Shown one piece after another: positions 53,985 to 61,893 of a stretch of 64,000 nt of DNA. The number at the start of each line of letters is the position of its first letter. Within the stretch, counting starts at the first letter, position 1. A model generated the notes under the pieces. The model saw nothing but the letters and a program-made list of their open reading frames with translations. It made no database searches and had not been told where the DNA came from. This DNA comes from an uncultured Sulfitobacter sp. Lineage in GTDB: Bacteria > Pseudomonadota > Alphaproteobacteria > Rhodobacterales > Rhodobacteraceae. The DNA lies in the NCBI RefSeq assembly GCF_947500075.1, contig NZ_CANMQS010000010.1, positions 1-64,000 of the forward strand, in the 5' to 3' direction. Made by a program: the position numbers and the translations under genes.

Positions 53985-54485
53985 GTGATCCTGTCGGGCA
54001 ATGAACTGGTGGCGCTGGCCACCAAAGCCGCGCGGGGGGCAGGGGCACCGCCGCAACAGGCCGCCGCCTTTGGCCGCGCAGCCCTGTGTCACTTTCAGGC
54101 GGGCCGCGCCCCGCAACATCTGCGCGCCGCCCTTGAGGCTCTGCCGTCCGGCCCCATCCTTGAGATACCTTTGGCCCTGACGCGGCTGATGGAATCCGCC
54201 GAAGGCGATGTGGCAGAGGGTGTTCTGCACGCAGACGCCCCACCCGATTTCATTCAGAGCTACCTTGAGGCTCAATCCTTTGCCATCACAGCCACAGCGT
54301 CACAGGACGGCTTTGTGCTGACCTGCGCGCTCTCCACCCCTGCGCCGCGCGTGCTGCCTGTGCGTGTCACGCTGCCCGGCGGTCTGGCCGCACGCATGAC
54401 CGCGCTTGCCGCACATCTGCTGGTCCCGGATACCGCAGCCTCCCGCGCGGGCGGCGCCGGGGCCGGGCTGACGGACAACGACTGA
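53985..54485 (+). CDS. DUF3726-like protein, 166 aa
   Basis: The opening ILSGNELVALATKAARGAGAPPQQAAAFGRA resembles DUF3726 proteins of Rhodobacteraceae, which begin SLNE..LA.KA.RGAG. This family call rests on memory of the motif. The start is GTG seven bases after the preceding stop; no ATG fits. The middle and end have no known motif. It converges on hrpB with only 3 bp between. Confidence 0.6.
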   Translation: MILSGNELVALATKAARGAGAPPQQAAAFGRAALCHFQAGRAPQHLRAALEALPSGPILEIPLALTRLMESAEGDVAEGVLHADAPPDFIQSYLEAQSFAITATASQDGFVLTCALSTPAPRVLPVRVTLPGGLAARMTALAAHLLVPDTAASRAGGAGAGLTDND

Positions 54486-54488
54486 CGC

Positions 54489-56903
54489 TCAGGTCCCGCG
54501 TGGTTTGGCGCGCACGGTGGGCGCGGCCTGTGTCGGGTCCTCGGGCCAGGGATGGCGCGGATAACGGCCGCGCATGTCCTTGCGCACATCGGCATAAGAC
54601 CGCTCCCAGAACCCCGGCAGATCATCGGTCACCTGCACGGGCCGCTGGGCAGGGGACAACAGCGTGATGCGCAAGGCCTGCCCTGCCACCTGCGGATGCC
54701 GGGTGACACCAAACACCTCTTGCAGGCGCACCGAAATCGCCGGTTGCTCCCCGCCGTAGTCAATCGGTACCTTGCGGCCCAAAGGTGTGACGAAATGCGA
54801 AGGGGAGGCGGCATCCAGCGCCTGCTGCGCGTCCCAATCCAATCGCGCCCGCAAGGCGGGCAGCAGATCAAACCCTTTCCAATCGCCCGCACTGCGTACA
54901 CCCGTTAGATGCGGCAACAGCCAGTCTTCCAGCGTCTCCATCAGGTGCGCCTCTGAGTAATCCGGAAAATCCGCGCCCATCCCCCTCGCGCGGGCCAGAA
55001 AACGCTGTGCAGGAGGGGACGGGTTCAGCCCCAGTTGCCGGACGCCGTCCAACATCGCCCGCGCCACATCTTCGTCGGGGGCATCAGGCCAGTTCCGGTC
55101 TTCCAGCACCAGCGCGCCAAACCTTTCCTGACGGCGGGCCAGCACGCGGCTGTCCCGTTTCGACCACAGGCAAATGTCTTGCCAGCCGATCTGCTCGGGG
55201 AAAGTTGCGCGCAGCGCGGCTTCACTGATCGTTGCGGCCTGCCGGACCTTGGCCTCCCGCGGGTCGCCATCCAGATCGGTTGCCACGATCAACCGCTCCC
55301 CAGCCAGCCCATCGCCTTCGGGCATGACCGCGCCTTTGCCGCCCGACAGCACATAGCGTGGCGCATCGCCCTTGCGGCGCAGGCCCACGCGGTCCGGATA
55401 GGCGAGGGCCGCCAGCACACCCAGATCATCCGGTCCGTCCAACGGCTGACCTTTCGCCAGCCGCTTTGCCTCTTGCCGGATGCGCGCCAGCGTCGGGGCG
55501 TGGGCTGCCGCCTTGGGTCTGGAGGCCTTGACCGCCACCAGCCGCCGGTTGAGATCGCAGCCCACCCCGCGCAGCGGATCGCGCTCCGCCAGCAATGCCG
55601 CGAGCAATGGTGCCGTGGGTCCGCCCCGCGCCACCATATGGGCCAGACGCGGATGCAGCGGCAGGCGGGCAAGGGCGCGGCCATGTTCGGTGATGCGTCC
55701 CTGCGTGTCCAATGCGTCCAGCATGTGCAGCACCGCCTGTGCCTCCCCCAGCCGCCCGTCATGGGGCGGCGTGACAAAGGCCAGATCATCCGCCGCAGCG
55801 CCCCATTGCGCCAACTCCAGCGCAAAGCCGGTCAAATCTCCGGCTTCGATCTCCGCCGGGGGGAACGCCGCAAGCGCGCCTTCCTCCCCCTTTGTCCACA
55901 GTTTGAACGCCTGTCCGGGGGCCATGCGGCCGGCCCGGCCCGCGCGCTGTGTGGCTTCGGCACGTGTCACCCGTTCCGTGACCAGCCGTGACATGGCCGA
56001 GGCCGCATCAAACCGCGCCCGTCGCGCGCGTCCGCCATCGACCACAATCGTGATGCCTTCGATGGTCAGTGACGTCTCTGCAATCGCTGTGGCCAACACC
56101 ACCTTGCGACCCTTCGGCGCAGGGACAATCGCCGCGCGCTGGGCTTTGAAATCCATCGCACCGAACAAGGGGGCCAAGGTGCAATCGGCCGGCAGCCTGC
56201 CTTTCAACAAGGCCTCCACCCGGCGGATCTCCCCTTCGCCGGGCAGAAACACCAGCGCTGAACCGGGATCACACGCCAGCGCATGCAGCACCAGATCGGC
56301 GCAGGCCTCTTCAAACCGCTGCCGTCCCAGCGGTTTGTCCAGCCAATGCGCCTTCACCGGGTAACTGCGCCCTTCGGAGGTGACAACGGGTGCCGCCATC
56401 AGTTCCGCCACCGGGGCCGCATCCAGCGTGGCAGACATGACCACCAGCATCAGATCATCACGCAGCGCGCCCGCCACTTCCAGACAAAGCGCCAATCCCA
56501 GATCAGCATTGAGCGAGCGTTCGTGAAATTCGTCAAAGATCACCGCACCGACCCCCGGCAGGTCCGGTTTGTCTTGCAGCATCCGGGTCAGGATGCCTTC
56601 CGTCACCACTTCAATCCGCGTCTTGGGGCCGACCTTGGATGCGCCCCGCACGCGGTAGCCCACGGTTTCTCCGGCCTGTTCTCCCAGCGTTGCGGCCATA
56701 CGCTCAGCGGCGGCACGCGCGGCAAGGCGGCGGGGTTCCAGCATCAGGATGCGGCCGGGCGTGAGGTCTGCCTCAAGCATGGCCAGCGGCACACGGGTGG
56801 TTTTGCCGGCACCCGGCGGGGCCTGCAACACCACGCGGGTGCGGGTGCGCAGGGCCGCGATCACCTGATCCAGAACGTCGTCAATGGGCAGAACATGTTG
56901 CAT
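54489..56903 (-). CDS. hrpB: ATP-dependent helicase HrpB
   Basis: A 804-aa DEAH-type helicase. Walker [19 protein letters not shown] near residue 27, DEFH box in [14 protein letters not shown] near 120, and motif VI in [19 protein letters not shown] near 360. The C-terminal HrpB-specific domain includes [14 protein letters not shown] and [22 protein letters not shown]. The start [11 protein letters not shown] replaces a 59-codon upstream extension that overlaps the divergent meaB promoter. It acts on RNA; its exact cellular task is poorly known. Confidence 0.9.
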   Translation of the reverse strand: MQHVLPIDDVLDQVIAALRTRTRVVLQAPPGAGKTTRVPLAMLEADLTPGRILMLEPRRLAARAAAERMAATLGEQAGETVGYRVRGASKVGPKTRIEVVTEGILTRMLQDKPDLPGVGAVIFDEFHERSLNADLGLALCLEVAGALRDDLMLVVMSATLDAAPVAELMAAPVVTSEGRSYPVKAHWLDKPLGRQRFEEACADLVLHALACDPGSALVFLPGEGEIRRVEALLKGRLPADCTLAPLFGAMDFKAQRAAIVPAPKGRKVVLATAIAETSLTIEGITIVVDGGRARRARFDAASAMSRLVTERVTRAEATQRAGRAGRMAPGQAFKLWTKGEEGALAAFPPAEIEAGDLTGFALELAQWGAAADDLAFVTPPHDGRLGEAQAVLHMLDALDTQGRITEHGRALARLPLHPRLAHMVARGGPTAPLLAALLAERDPLRGVGCDLNRRLVAVKASRPKAAAHAPTLARIRQEAKRLAKGQPLDGPDDLGVLAALAYPDRVGLRRKGDAPRYVLSGGKGAVMPEGDGLAGERLIVATDLDGDPREAKVRQAATISEAALRATFPEQIGWQDICLWSKRDSRVLARRQERFGALVLEDRNWPDAPDEDVARAMLDGVRQLGLNPSPPAQRFLARARGMGADFPDYSEAHLMETLEDWLLPHLTGVRSAGDWKGFDLLPALRARLDWDAQQALDAASPSHFVTPLGRKVPIDYGGEQPAISVRLQEVFGVTRHPQVAGQALRITLLSPAQRPVQVTDDLPGFWERSYADVRKDMRGRYPRHPWPEDPTQAAPTVRAKPRGT

Positions 56904-56984
56904 CGGTTCGGTTATCTGACAAAGACGCGCCAGCGCCAAGGGCAGGGGATGGACATTCCGCCTGCGCACCGCAAAAGATACGCC

Positions 56985-57965
56985 ATGAGTGAGCAGGATC
57001 TGGCAAAACGCATCGCCGCAAAAGACCGCCGTGCGCTGGCGCGGGGAATCACATTGGTTGAATCGGGCCGTGCGGATCACCGTGCGCAGGCTGCCGCACT
57101 TCTGGCGGCCCTGCCGCAGGATCGCCAGGCGCTGCGCATCGGGTTGTCGGGGACACCCGGCGTGGGCAAATCCACCTTTATTGAGAGCTTTGGCATGATG
57201 CTGACCGGCATGGGCCTGCGGGTTGCCGTGCTGGCGGTTGATCCGTCCTCCTCCCGTTCCGGCGGCTCAATCCTGGGCGACAAGACCCGGATGGACCGGC
57301 TCAGCCGCGATCCCAATGCCTTCATTCGCCCATCGCCCAGCCAGACCCACCTGGGTGGCGTGGCGCGCCGCACGCGAGAGGCGGTGCGCCTGTGCGAAGG
57401 GGCGGGGTTTGACGTTGTGTTGATCGAAACCGTAGGGGTTGGTCAGTCCGAAACTGTCGTGGCGCAGATGTCGGATGTGTTTTTGCTGCTGCTGGCGCCG
57501 GCTGGCGGGGATGAACTGCAAGGGGTCAAACGGGGCATCATGGAGATGGCCGATCTGATTGTGGTCAACAAGGCGGATGGCGCGTTGAAGTCAACAGCCA
57601 CTCGGACCTGTGCGGATTATGCAGGCGCATTGCGGCTGTTGCGCAAACGCGAACAGGACCCGGACGGGTATCCAAAAGCGATGATGGTCTCGGCTGCGGA
57701 AGAACAGGGGCTGGATGCGGTCTGGGCTGCCCTGTCAGAGCTGTCGGACTGGCGGCGCGCGCAGGGGTTCTGGGACAAGACCCGCGCAGATCAGGCGCGG
57801 TACTGGTTTCACGAGGATATCAAACAGCGCCTTCTGGCGCAGTTGGAGGCGCCGCAAGTCAAAGCCGAATTGAAGGGCTTGAGTGATGCCGTCGCGCAGG
57901 GGGATAAAGACCCGTCAGCAGCCGCACAGGCCTTTGTGACAAAGCTCTCCAGCCTGACGAAGTAA
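56985..57965 (+). CDS. meaB: MeaB/ArgK family GTPase chaperone of methylmalonyl-CoA mutase
   Basis: A 326-aa G3E P-loop GTPase. Walker [14 protein letters not shown] near residue 51, switch regions with [18 protein letters not shown], the family motif [11 protein letters not shown], and base-recognition NKAD. MeaB loads and protects the B12 cofactor of methylmalonyl-CoA or related mutases. No mutase gene lies in the window. Divergent from hrpB with an 81-bp gap. AAAAGA precedes the ATG. Confidence 0.88.
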   Translation: MSEQDLAKRIAAKDRRALARGITLVESGRADHRAQAAALLAALPQDRQALRIGLSGTPGVGKSTFIESFGMMLTGMGLRVAVLAVDPSSSRSGGSILGDKTRMDRLSRDPNAFIRPSPSQTHLGGVARRTREAVRLCEGAGFDVVLIETVGVGQSETVVAQMSDVFLLLLAPAGGDELQGVKRGIMEMADLIVVNKADGALKSTATRTCADYAGALRLLRKREQDPDGYPKAMMVSAAEEQGLDAVWAALSELSDWRRAQGFWDKTRADQARYWFHEDIKQRLLAQLEAPQVKAELKGLSDAVAQGDKDPSAAAQAFVTKLSSLTK

Positions 57966-57966
57966 T

Positions 57967-58010
57967 CGGAATATTTGAAATATTCCGACCGTTTTCTTTC
58001 AAAGAAAACG
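57967..58010. terminator. Two tandem perfect palindromes between meaB and xerC
   Basis: CGGAATATT-TGA-AATATTCCG (57967-57987) and CGTTTTCTTT-C-AAAGAAAACG (57990-58010) are two adjacent perfect hairpins between convergent genes. The second has T-rich and A-rich arms that can act as the U-tract in either direction. They probably form a bidirectional terminator. Confidence 0.6.
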
Positions 58011-58029
58011 ATTCCTGATCAACCGTTTC

Positions 58030-58980
58030 TCACCCGGCCTTTGGATGCGCCTTGTTGTAGACGTCCATCAACCGCGCCGTGTCCACCGCCGTATAGGCCT
58101 GTGTTGTCGACAACGACGCATGGCCCAGCAATTCCTGTATCGCGCGCAGGTCTCCGCCCGCATCAAGCAGATGCGTGGCAAAGCTGTGCCGCATCGCGTG
58201 GGGTGTCGCTGTGGCTGGCAGGCCCAGCTGCATACGCGCATCTGCCATAACCTTGGCAATCGCCCGTTGTCCCAACGCGCCGCCCCGGATCGCCCGGAAC
58301 AATGGCATGTCATCGGCTTTGGGGTGGGGGCAGAGCCGCAGATAGGCATCCACTGCATCGCGCGCTGCCGGCAGAACCGGCACCACACGTTCCTTGCCGC
58401 CTTTGCCCTTCATATGCAGCATTTCCGCCAGAGGGGCGTCCCGGCCTTGCAGGCTCAGGGCTTCCGAGATGCGCAACCCGCAGCCCCAGAGCAATGTCAG
58501 CACCGCCACATCGCGCGCGGCCACCCAGGGGCGGTCCGACTGTATTTCCACACATTCAATCAGCGCATGGGCGGCATCCACGGCCAGAGGGCGCGGCAGT
58601 TTCTTGGTGAACTTCGGCGCGCGGGTGGACAGAACGGCCGTGGGTTCAAACCCTTCGCGCTCCGCCAGCCAGCGGTAAAAGGCCTTCACCGCAGAGAGCT
58701 TGCGCGCCATGGAGCGCGGACCCACCGCCGGACCCCGCGTATGCGCCATCCAACTGCGCATGTCGGAAATGCTGATCTGGGAAAGGGGTGCCAGACCCTG
58801 CGCGCCGCCCTTGTGCAGTGTCATGAACGCCAGAAAGCCGGTGACGTCACCCTGATATGCGGTGATGGTGTTTTCCGCCACGCCTTTCAAGGCACGCTGA
58901 TGGGTCAGCCAGGTCTCAAGCGCATCACGCGCTGCGGGGCTGATCAGCCCGTCTGTGGCAGTGCTGTTCCGGCCCGTCAA
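58030..58980 (-). CDS. xerC: Tyrosine recombinase XerC
   Basis: Site-specific recombinase of 316 aa that, with XerD, resolves chromosome dimers at dif. The N-terminal SAM-like core-binding domain is at about 18-105 (HQRALKGVAENTITAYQGD). The catalytic residues are Arg in GCGLRISEAL, Lys in KGGKERVVP, His-x-x-Arg in HAMRHSFATHLLDAGGD, His in LGHASLSTTQ and Tyr in QAYTAVD. It overlaps the upstream DUF484 gene by 4 bp, a common pairing in alphaproteobacteria. Confidence 0.9.
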   Translation of the reverse strand: MTGRNSTATDGLISPAARDALETWLTHQRALKGVAENTITAYQGDVTGFLAFMTLHKGGAQGLAPLSQISISDMRSWMAHTRGPAVGPRSMARKLSAVKAFYRWLAEREGFEPTAVLSTRAPKFTKKLPRPLAVDAAHALIECVEIQSDRPWVAARDVAVLTLLWGCGLRISEALSLQGRDAPLAEMLHMKGKGGKERVVPVLPAARDAVDAYLRLCPHPKADDMPLFRAIRGGALGQRAIAKVMADARMQLGLPATATPHAMRHSFATHLLDAGGDLRAIQELLGHASLSTTQAYTAVDTARLMDVYNKAHPKAG

Positions 58981-59684
58981 GACAACCAGCGCCGCATGGC
59001 GCGTTCAAAAACCCCGGTGAAAAAGGTCAACAGGTCTGTGCCCTGCTGGGGCCCGAACATATGCGGATCCTCCGATCCAAGCGCCAGCAGACCGGGCAGG
59101 CGGCCCTCTCCAAAGTCCAGCTTCAGACAGGCTTCCGAGCGGACATATTCCGCCTTTTGCCCGTAAATCGGCTCTCCTCCGGTCTGGACGCTGCGCAGGA
59201 TGACCTTGCGGGCGGTGCCGCCCCGTCCCTGGGTGAGATAGTCATCAATGAACCCCGGCTCTGCCACGTTCAGCACGTCGCCTAGGCGCTGTACCGCAGG
59301 GTCTTCGTCGTTCTGAGCTGATTCGAGCACCAGCTTCACCGCGTCCACGCGCAGGATATCGGCCACTTCGCCGCCCAACTCGCGCAAGAACCCCTCAAAC
59401 TCCGTCGGGTCCATCATCCGCAGGATCGCGCGGTGGATCTGGTTTGTGCCTGCAAGATTTTCATACGCCGCGGCAATGACGCTGCGGTGGGTATCTTCGA
59501 GCCGGTCCAGACGGGTTTCCAGCCGCTCCATCGCGATGCCGCGCAGATCGACGATGTTGCCGCCCATCGCCCGTTCGTTGGCCGCAATCAGGGCCTGCAT
59601 CACATCACTGTCGTCCAGAATAACGTCGGGTTTTGAAATGATCGCCTCACGCAGGGCGTCATCAATCTTGGGGCTGCTGCTCAT
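58977..59684 (-). CDS. DUF484 family protein
   Basis: A 235-aa GAF-like DUF484 protein. The N-terminal helical part IISKPDVILDDSDVMQALI and the region RLDRLEDTHRSVIAAAYENL are typical. DUF484 genes are regularly found beside xerC, as here (4-bp overlap), but their role is unknown. Confidence 0.8.
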   Translation of the reverse strand: MSSSPKIDDALREAIISKPDVILDDSDVMQALIAANERAMGGNIVDLRGIAMERLETRLDRLEDTHRSVIAAAYENLAGTNQIHRAILRMMDPTEFEGFLRELGGEVADILRVDAVKLVLESAQNDEDPAVQRLGDVLNVAEPGFIDDYLTQGRGGTARKVILRSVQTGGEPIYGQKAEYVRSEACLKLDFGEGRLPGLLALGSEDPHMFGPQQGTDLLTFFTGVFERAMRRWLS

Positions 59685-59824
59685 GACCGTCTCTTTTTGT
59701 TTGGGTCTCTATACCACCCGCAAGGGGCAATTGCTGCCCTTTTTTCAAAGCGCGGCGGAAAAGGGAACAGGCGTTGCTGTTTTGCGCGCGGCGGACCTGA
59801 AGCGTTTCAAGATCAACGCCTTGC

Positions 59825-60997
59825 CTATGCCGCATAGGCCCCCAGCAAAGCGGCATCCTGCGACAGGAGCGGGCCCAGGGTCACTTCGAAGATGGAGCCT
59901 TCGCCCAACGCGGATTGAAGGGTAATCGTGCCTGAATGATTTGCCGCGATGCGCTGACAGGTCGCCAAACCAAGGCCGGAACCGGGGTAGGTGTCGCGCA
60001 GGTGCAGACGCTGAAACAGGCCAAAGATCCTCAGTTGATCTTCCTCAGCAATGCCAATGCCATTGTCCTCTACCCGCAACACGACGGTGTCGGGTTTGGT
60101 GCCGACCTTGCTGCTGATATGGACATTGGGAATGTGTCCTTCGCGCTGAAATGTCAGTGCATTGCTGAGCAAATGATACAGCAGGATATCAATCTGGCGC
60201 GGGGCCGCCTTGATGTGGTTCAGCTTGCCCATGGTGACAAGCGCATCCGTCGCACTGATCTGCTCATGCAGTTTTTCACAGGCCGTGTTGACGGCCGCCG
60301 CAAGGTCGACGGTCTGAACCGCTTCATTGGGGTCAGTGGCCCAGGAGTATTGTAATACATCCTCAATCAGGATGCTCATCAGGGTGATGCTTTCCTGTGC
60401 ATGCTGAAGCAGGCCACGGCCATCGTCGGACATGGTGCTGGCATGTTCGTGGATCAACTCATCAAGCACCAGTTGCAGGGTGTTTGCAGGGGATTTCAGG
60501 TCATGCGACACGGAGTAGGTGAATGCGGCCTGTTCCCCGCACAACAGCGCTGCATTATTGAGCGCGCGACGCAGGCGCGCCTGCTCTTTCTCGATCTGCT
60601 GGTTCTTGTGGCGCAACGCATGGTTGGTCAGGTCGAGCGCGGTCTGTGCCTCGCGCAGCTGCCGGTCCCGCGCAGCCCCCATTGCAATGACACGTTTCAA
60701 AAGGCGCTGGCCGGGCAGGAAAACGCCAAGCGCCAGCCCGACAAGCAGAAGCGCACTGATCATCACAACCGCAGTTTTCTGGCGTTCAATTCCCAGGACA
60801 ATGCGATGCGCGTCTTCCCGCATGGTGCGGTCTGCGGTGTCCAGACTGGCAAGCAAGGCCGTGGTCTGTGCGTTCAATGTGACAAGGGAGGCCAGCAGGA
60901 TCAGAAGCATCACGGTGGCCGCTGCCAAATAGATCAGCAACAGCCGTTTGACCTTTTGTTTCGGCGTCTGGGAACCTGATGAGAAACGCAAAAACAT
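59825..60997 (-). CDS. Membrane sensor histidine kinase
   Basis: A 390-aa kinase with TM1 (about 18-41), a short outer segment of about 35 residues, TM2 (about 76-96), a coiled-coil linker (105-150), HisKA with His165 in FTYSVSHDLKSPANTLQLV, and HATPase with HLLSNALTFQRE, DNGIGIAEED and GSGLGLATCQRIAANHSG. The H-box style SHDLKSP resembles phytochrome-like kinases, but no photosensor is attached. No regulator gene is adjacent. A GC-rich hairpin lies directly before the start codon. Confidence 0.83.
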   Translation of the reverse strand: MFLRFSSGSQTPKQKVKRLLLIYLAAATVMLLILLASLVTLNAQTTALLASLDTADRTMREDAHRIVLGIERQKTAVVMISALLLVGLALGVFLPGQRLLKRVIAMGAARDRQLREAQTALDLTNHALRHKNQQIEKEQARLRRALNNAALLCGEQAAFTYSVSHDLKSPANTLQLVLDELIHEHASTMSDDGRGLLQHAQESITLMSILIEDVLQYSWATDPNEAVQTVDLAAAVNTACEKLHEQISATDALVTMGKLNHIKAAPRQIDILLYHLLSNALTFQREGHIPNVHISSKVGTKPDTVVLRVEDNGIGIAEEDQLRIFGLFQRLHLRDTYPGSGLGLATCQRIAANHSGTITLQSALGEGSIFEVTLGPLLSQDAALLGAYAA

Positions 60998-61001
60998 GAA
61001 A

Positions 61002-61032
61002 CCCGGCGTGATCTGGAGAACTACACGCCGGG
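61002..61032 (-). promoter_or_regulatory. Hairpin immediately upstream of the histidine kinase start
   Basis: CCCGGCGTG (61002-61010) pairs perfectly with CACGCCGGG (61024-61032). It begins five bases before the kinase ATG (60997) and is followed, on the minus strand, by TTTCATGTTTTTG. The stem would cover the ribosome site, and with the T-rich follow-on could also terminate transcription from the transaldolase gene. Confidence 0.5.
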
Positions 61033-61099
61033 GTAAAGAAAATTCGTAAAGACCTGCTTAAGCGTTGCCGGATACAGGACCCGGATTACTGAAAATCTA

Positions 61100-61753
61100 T
61101 CAAAGGATGTTCTGGCCCGTTTTGGCCCAATCGGCCATGAATTGTTCCAGCCCCTTGTCGGTCAGCGGGTGTGTGGCCAGTTTCTTGATCACTTCCGGCG
61201 GCGCTGTCATCACATCTGCCCCCACCAACGCACAATCCTGTACGTGGTTCACCGACCGGATGGAGGCCGCGAGGATGTTCGTTTCATATCCGTAATTGTC
61301 ATAAATCGTGCGGATGTCCGCGATCAGGTCCATGCCATCAAGGTGGATGTCGTCCAGCCGCCCGATGAACGGAGAGATGAACGTCGCCCCCGCTTTCGCC
61401 GCCAGCAGCGCCTGATTGGCTGAGAAACACAAGGTCACATTGACCATGCGGCCTTCGTCCGACAGCACCTTGCAGGCCTTCAACCCATCCCATGTCAGTG
61501 GCAGTTTGATGGTAATGTTATCGGCAATCTCCGCCAGCTTGCGCCCCTCGGCGATCATCGCTTCGGCTTCCATCGCCACCACTTCCGCGCTCACCGGGCC
61601 ATCCACCAGCGCGCAGATTTCTGCTGTCACTTCAATGATGTCGCGGCCTGACTTCAGGATCAGGGAGGGGTTGGTGGTCACGCCATCGACCATCCCGAGA
61701 TCGTTCAGTTCGGCAATGGCGTCAATTTCAGCGGTGTCTACGAAGAATTTCAT
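61100..61753 (-). CDS. fsa: Transaldolase / fructose-6-phosphate aldolase family protein
   Basis: Small (217-aa) class I aldolase of the FSA/TalC group in the pentose-phosphate pathway. [20 protein letters not shown] and [13 protein letters not shown] form the N-terminal signature. Schiff-base Lys83 is in [15 protein letters not shown], and the end [17 protein letters not shown] is typical. Whether it acts as transaldolase or as F6P aldolase cannot be settled by eye. Confidence 0.88.
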   Translation of the reverse strand: MKFFVDTAEIDAIAELNDLGMVDGVTTNPSLILKSGRDIIEVTAEICALVDGPVSAEVVAMEAEAMIAEGRKLAEIADNITIKLPLTWDGLKACKVLSDEGRMVNVTLCFSANQALLAAKAGATFISPFIGRLDDIHLDGMDLIADIRTIYDNYGYETNILAASIRSVNHVQDCALVGADVMTAPPEVIKKLATHPLTDKGLEQFMADWAKTGQNIL

Positions 61754-61893
61754 CGCGGGGTCCTTTGTTGGGGCCTCGGGCGCGTGGTGCGTCCGTTAGC
61801 GCTCACATGTGATCAGCTGTCTTGGCTTTACCGCATGATCTGCGATGCTTAAACCCTCAATTCCGATCTACCCTTGTTGCGGAGCGGTGCGAC

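Noticed and set aside
52298..54025. 575-aa minus-strand frame opposite the 551-aa unknown gene
   Set aside because: His/Arg/Gln-rich antisense shadow. The plus frame is favoured by its 4-bp overlap with the M19-type gene and by its composition.
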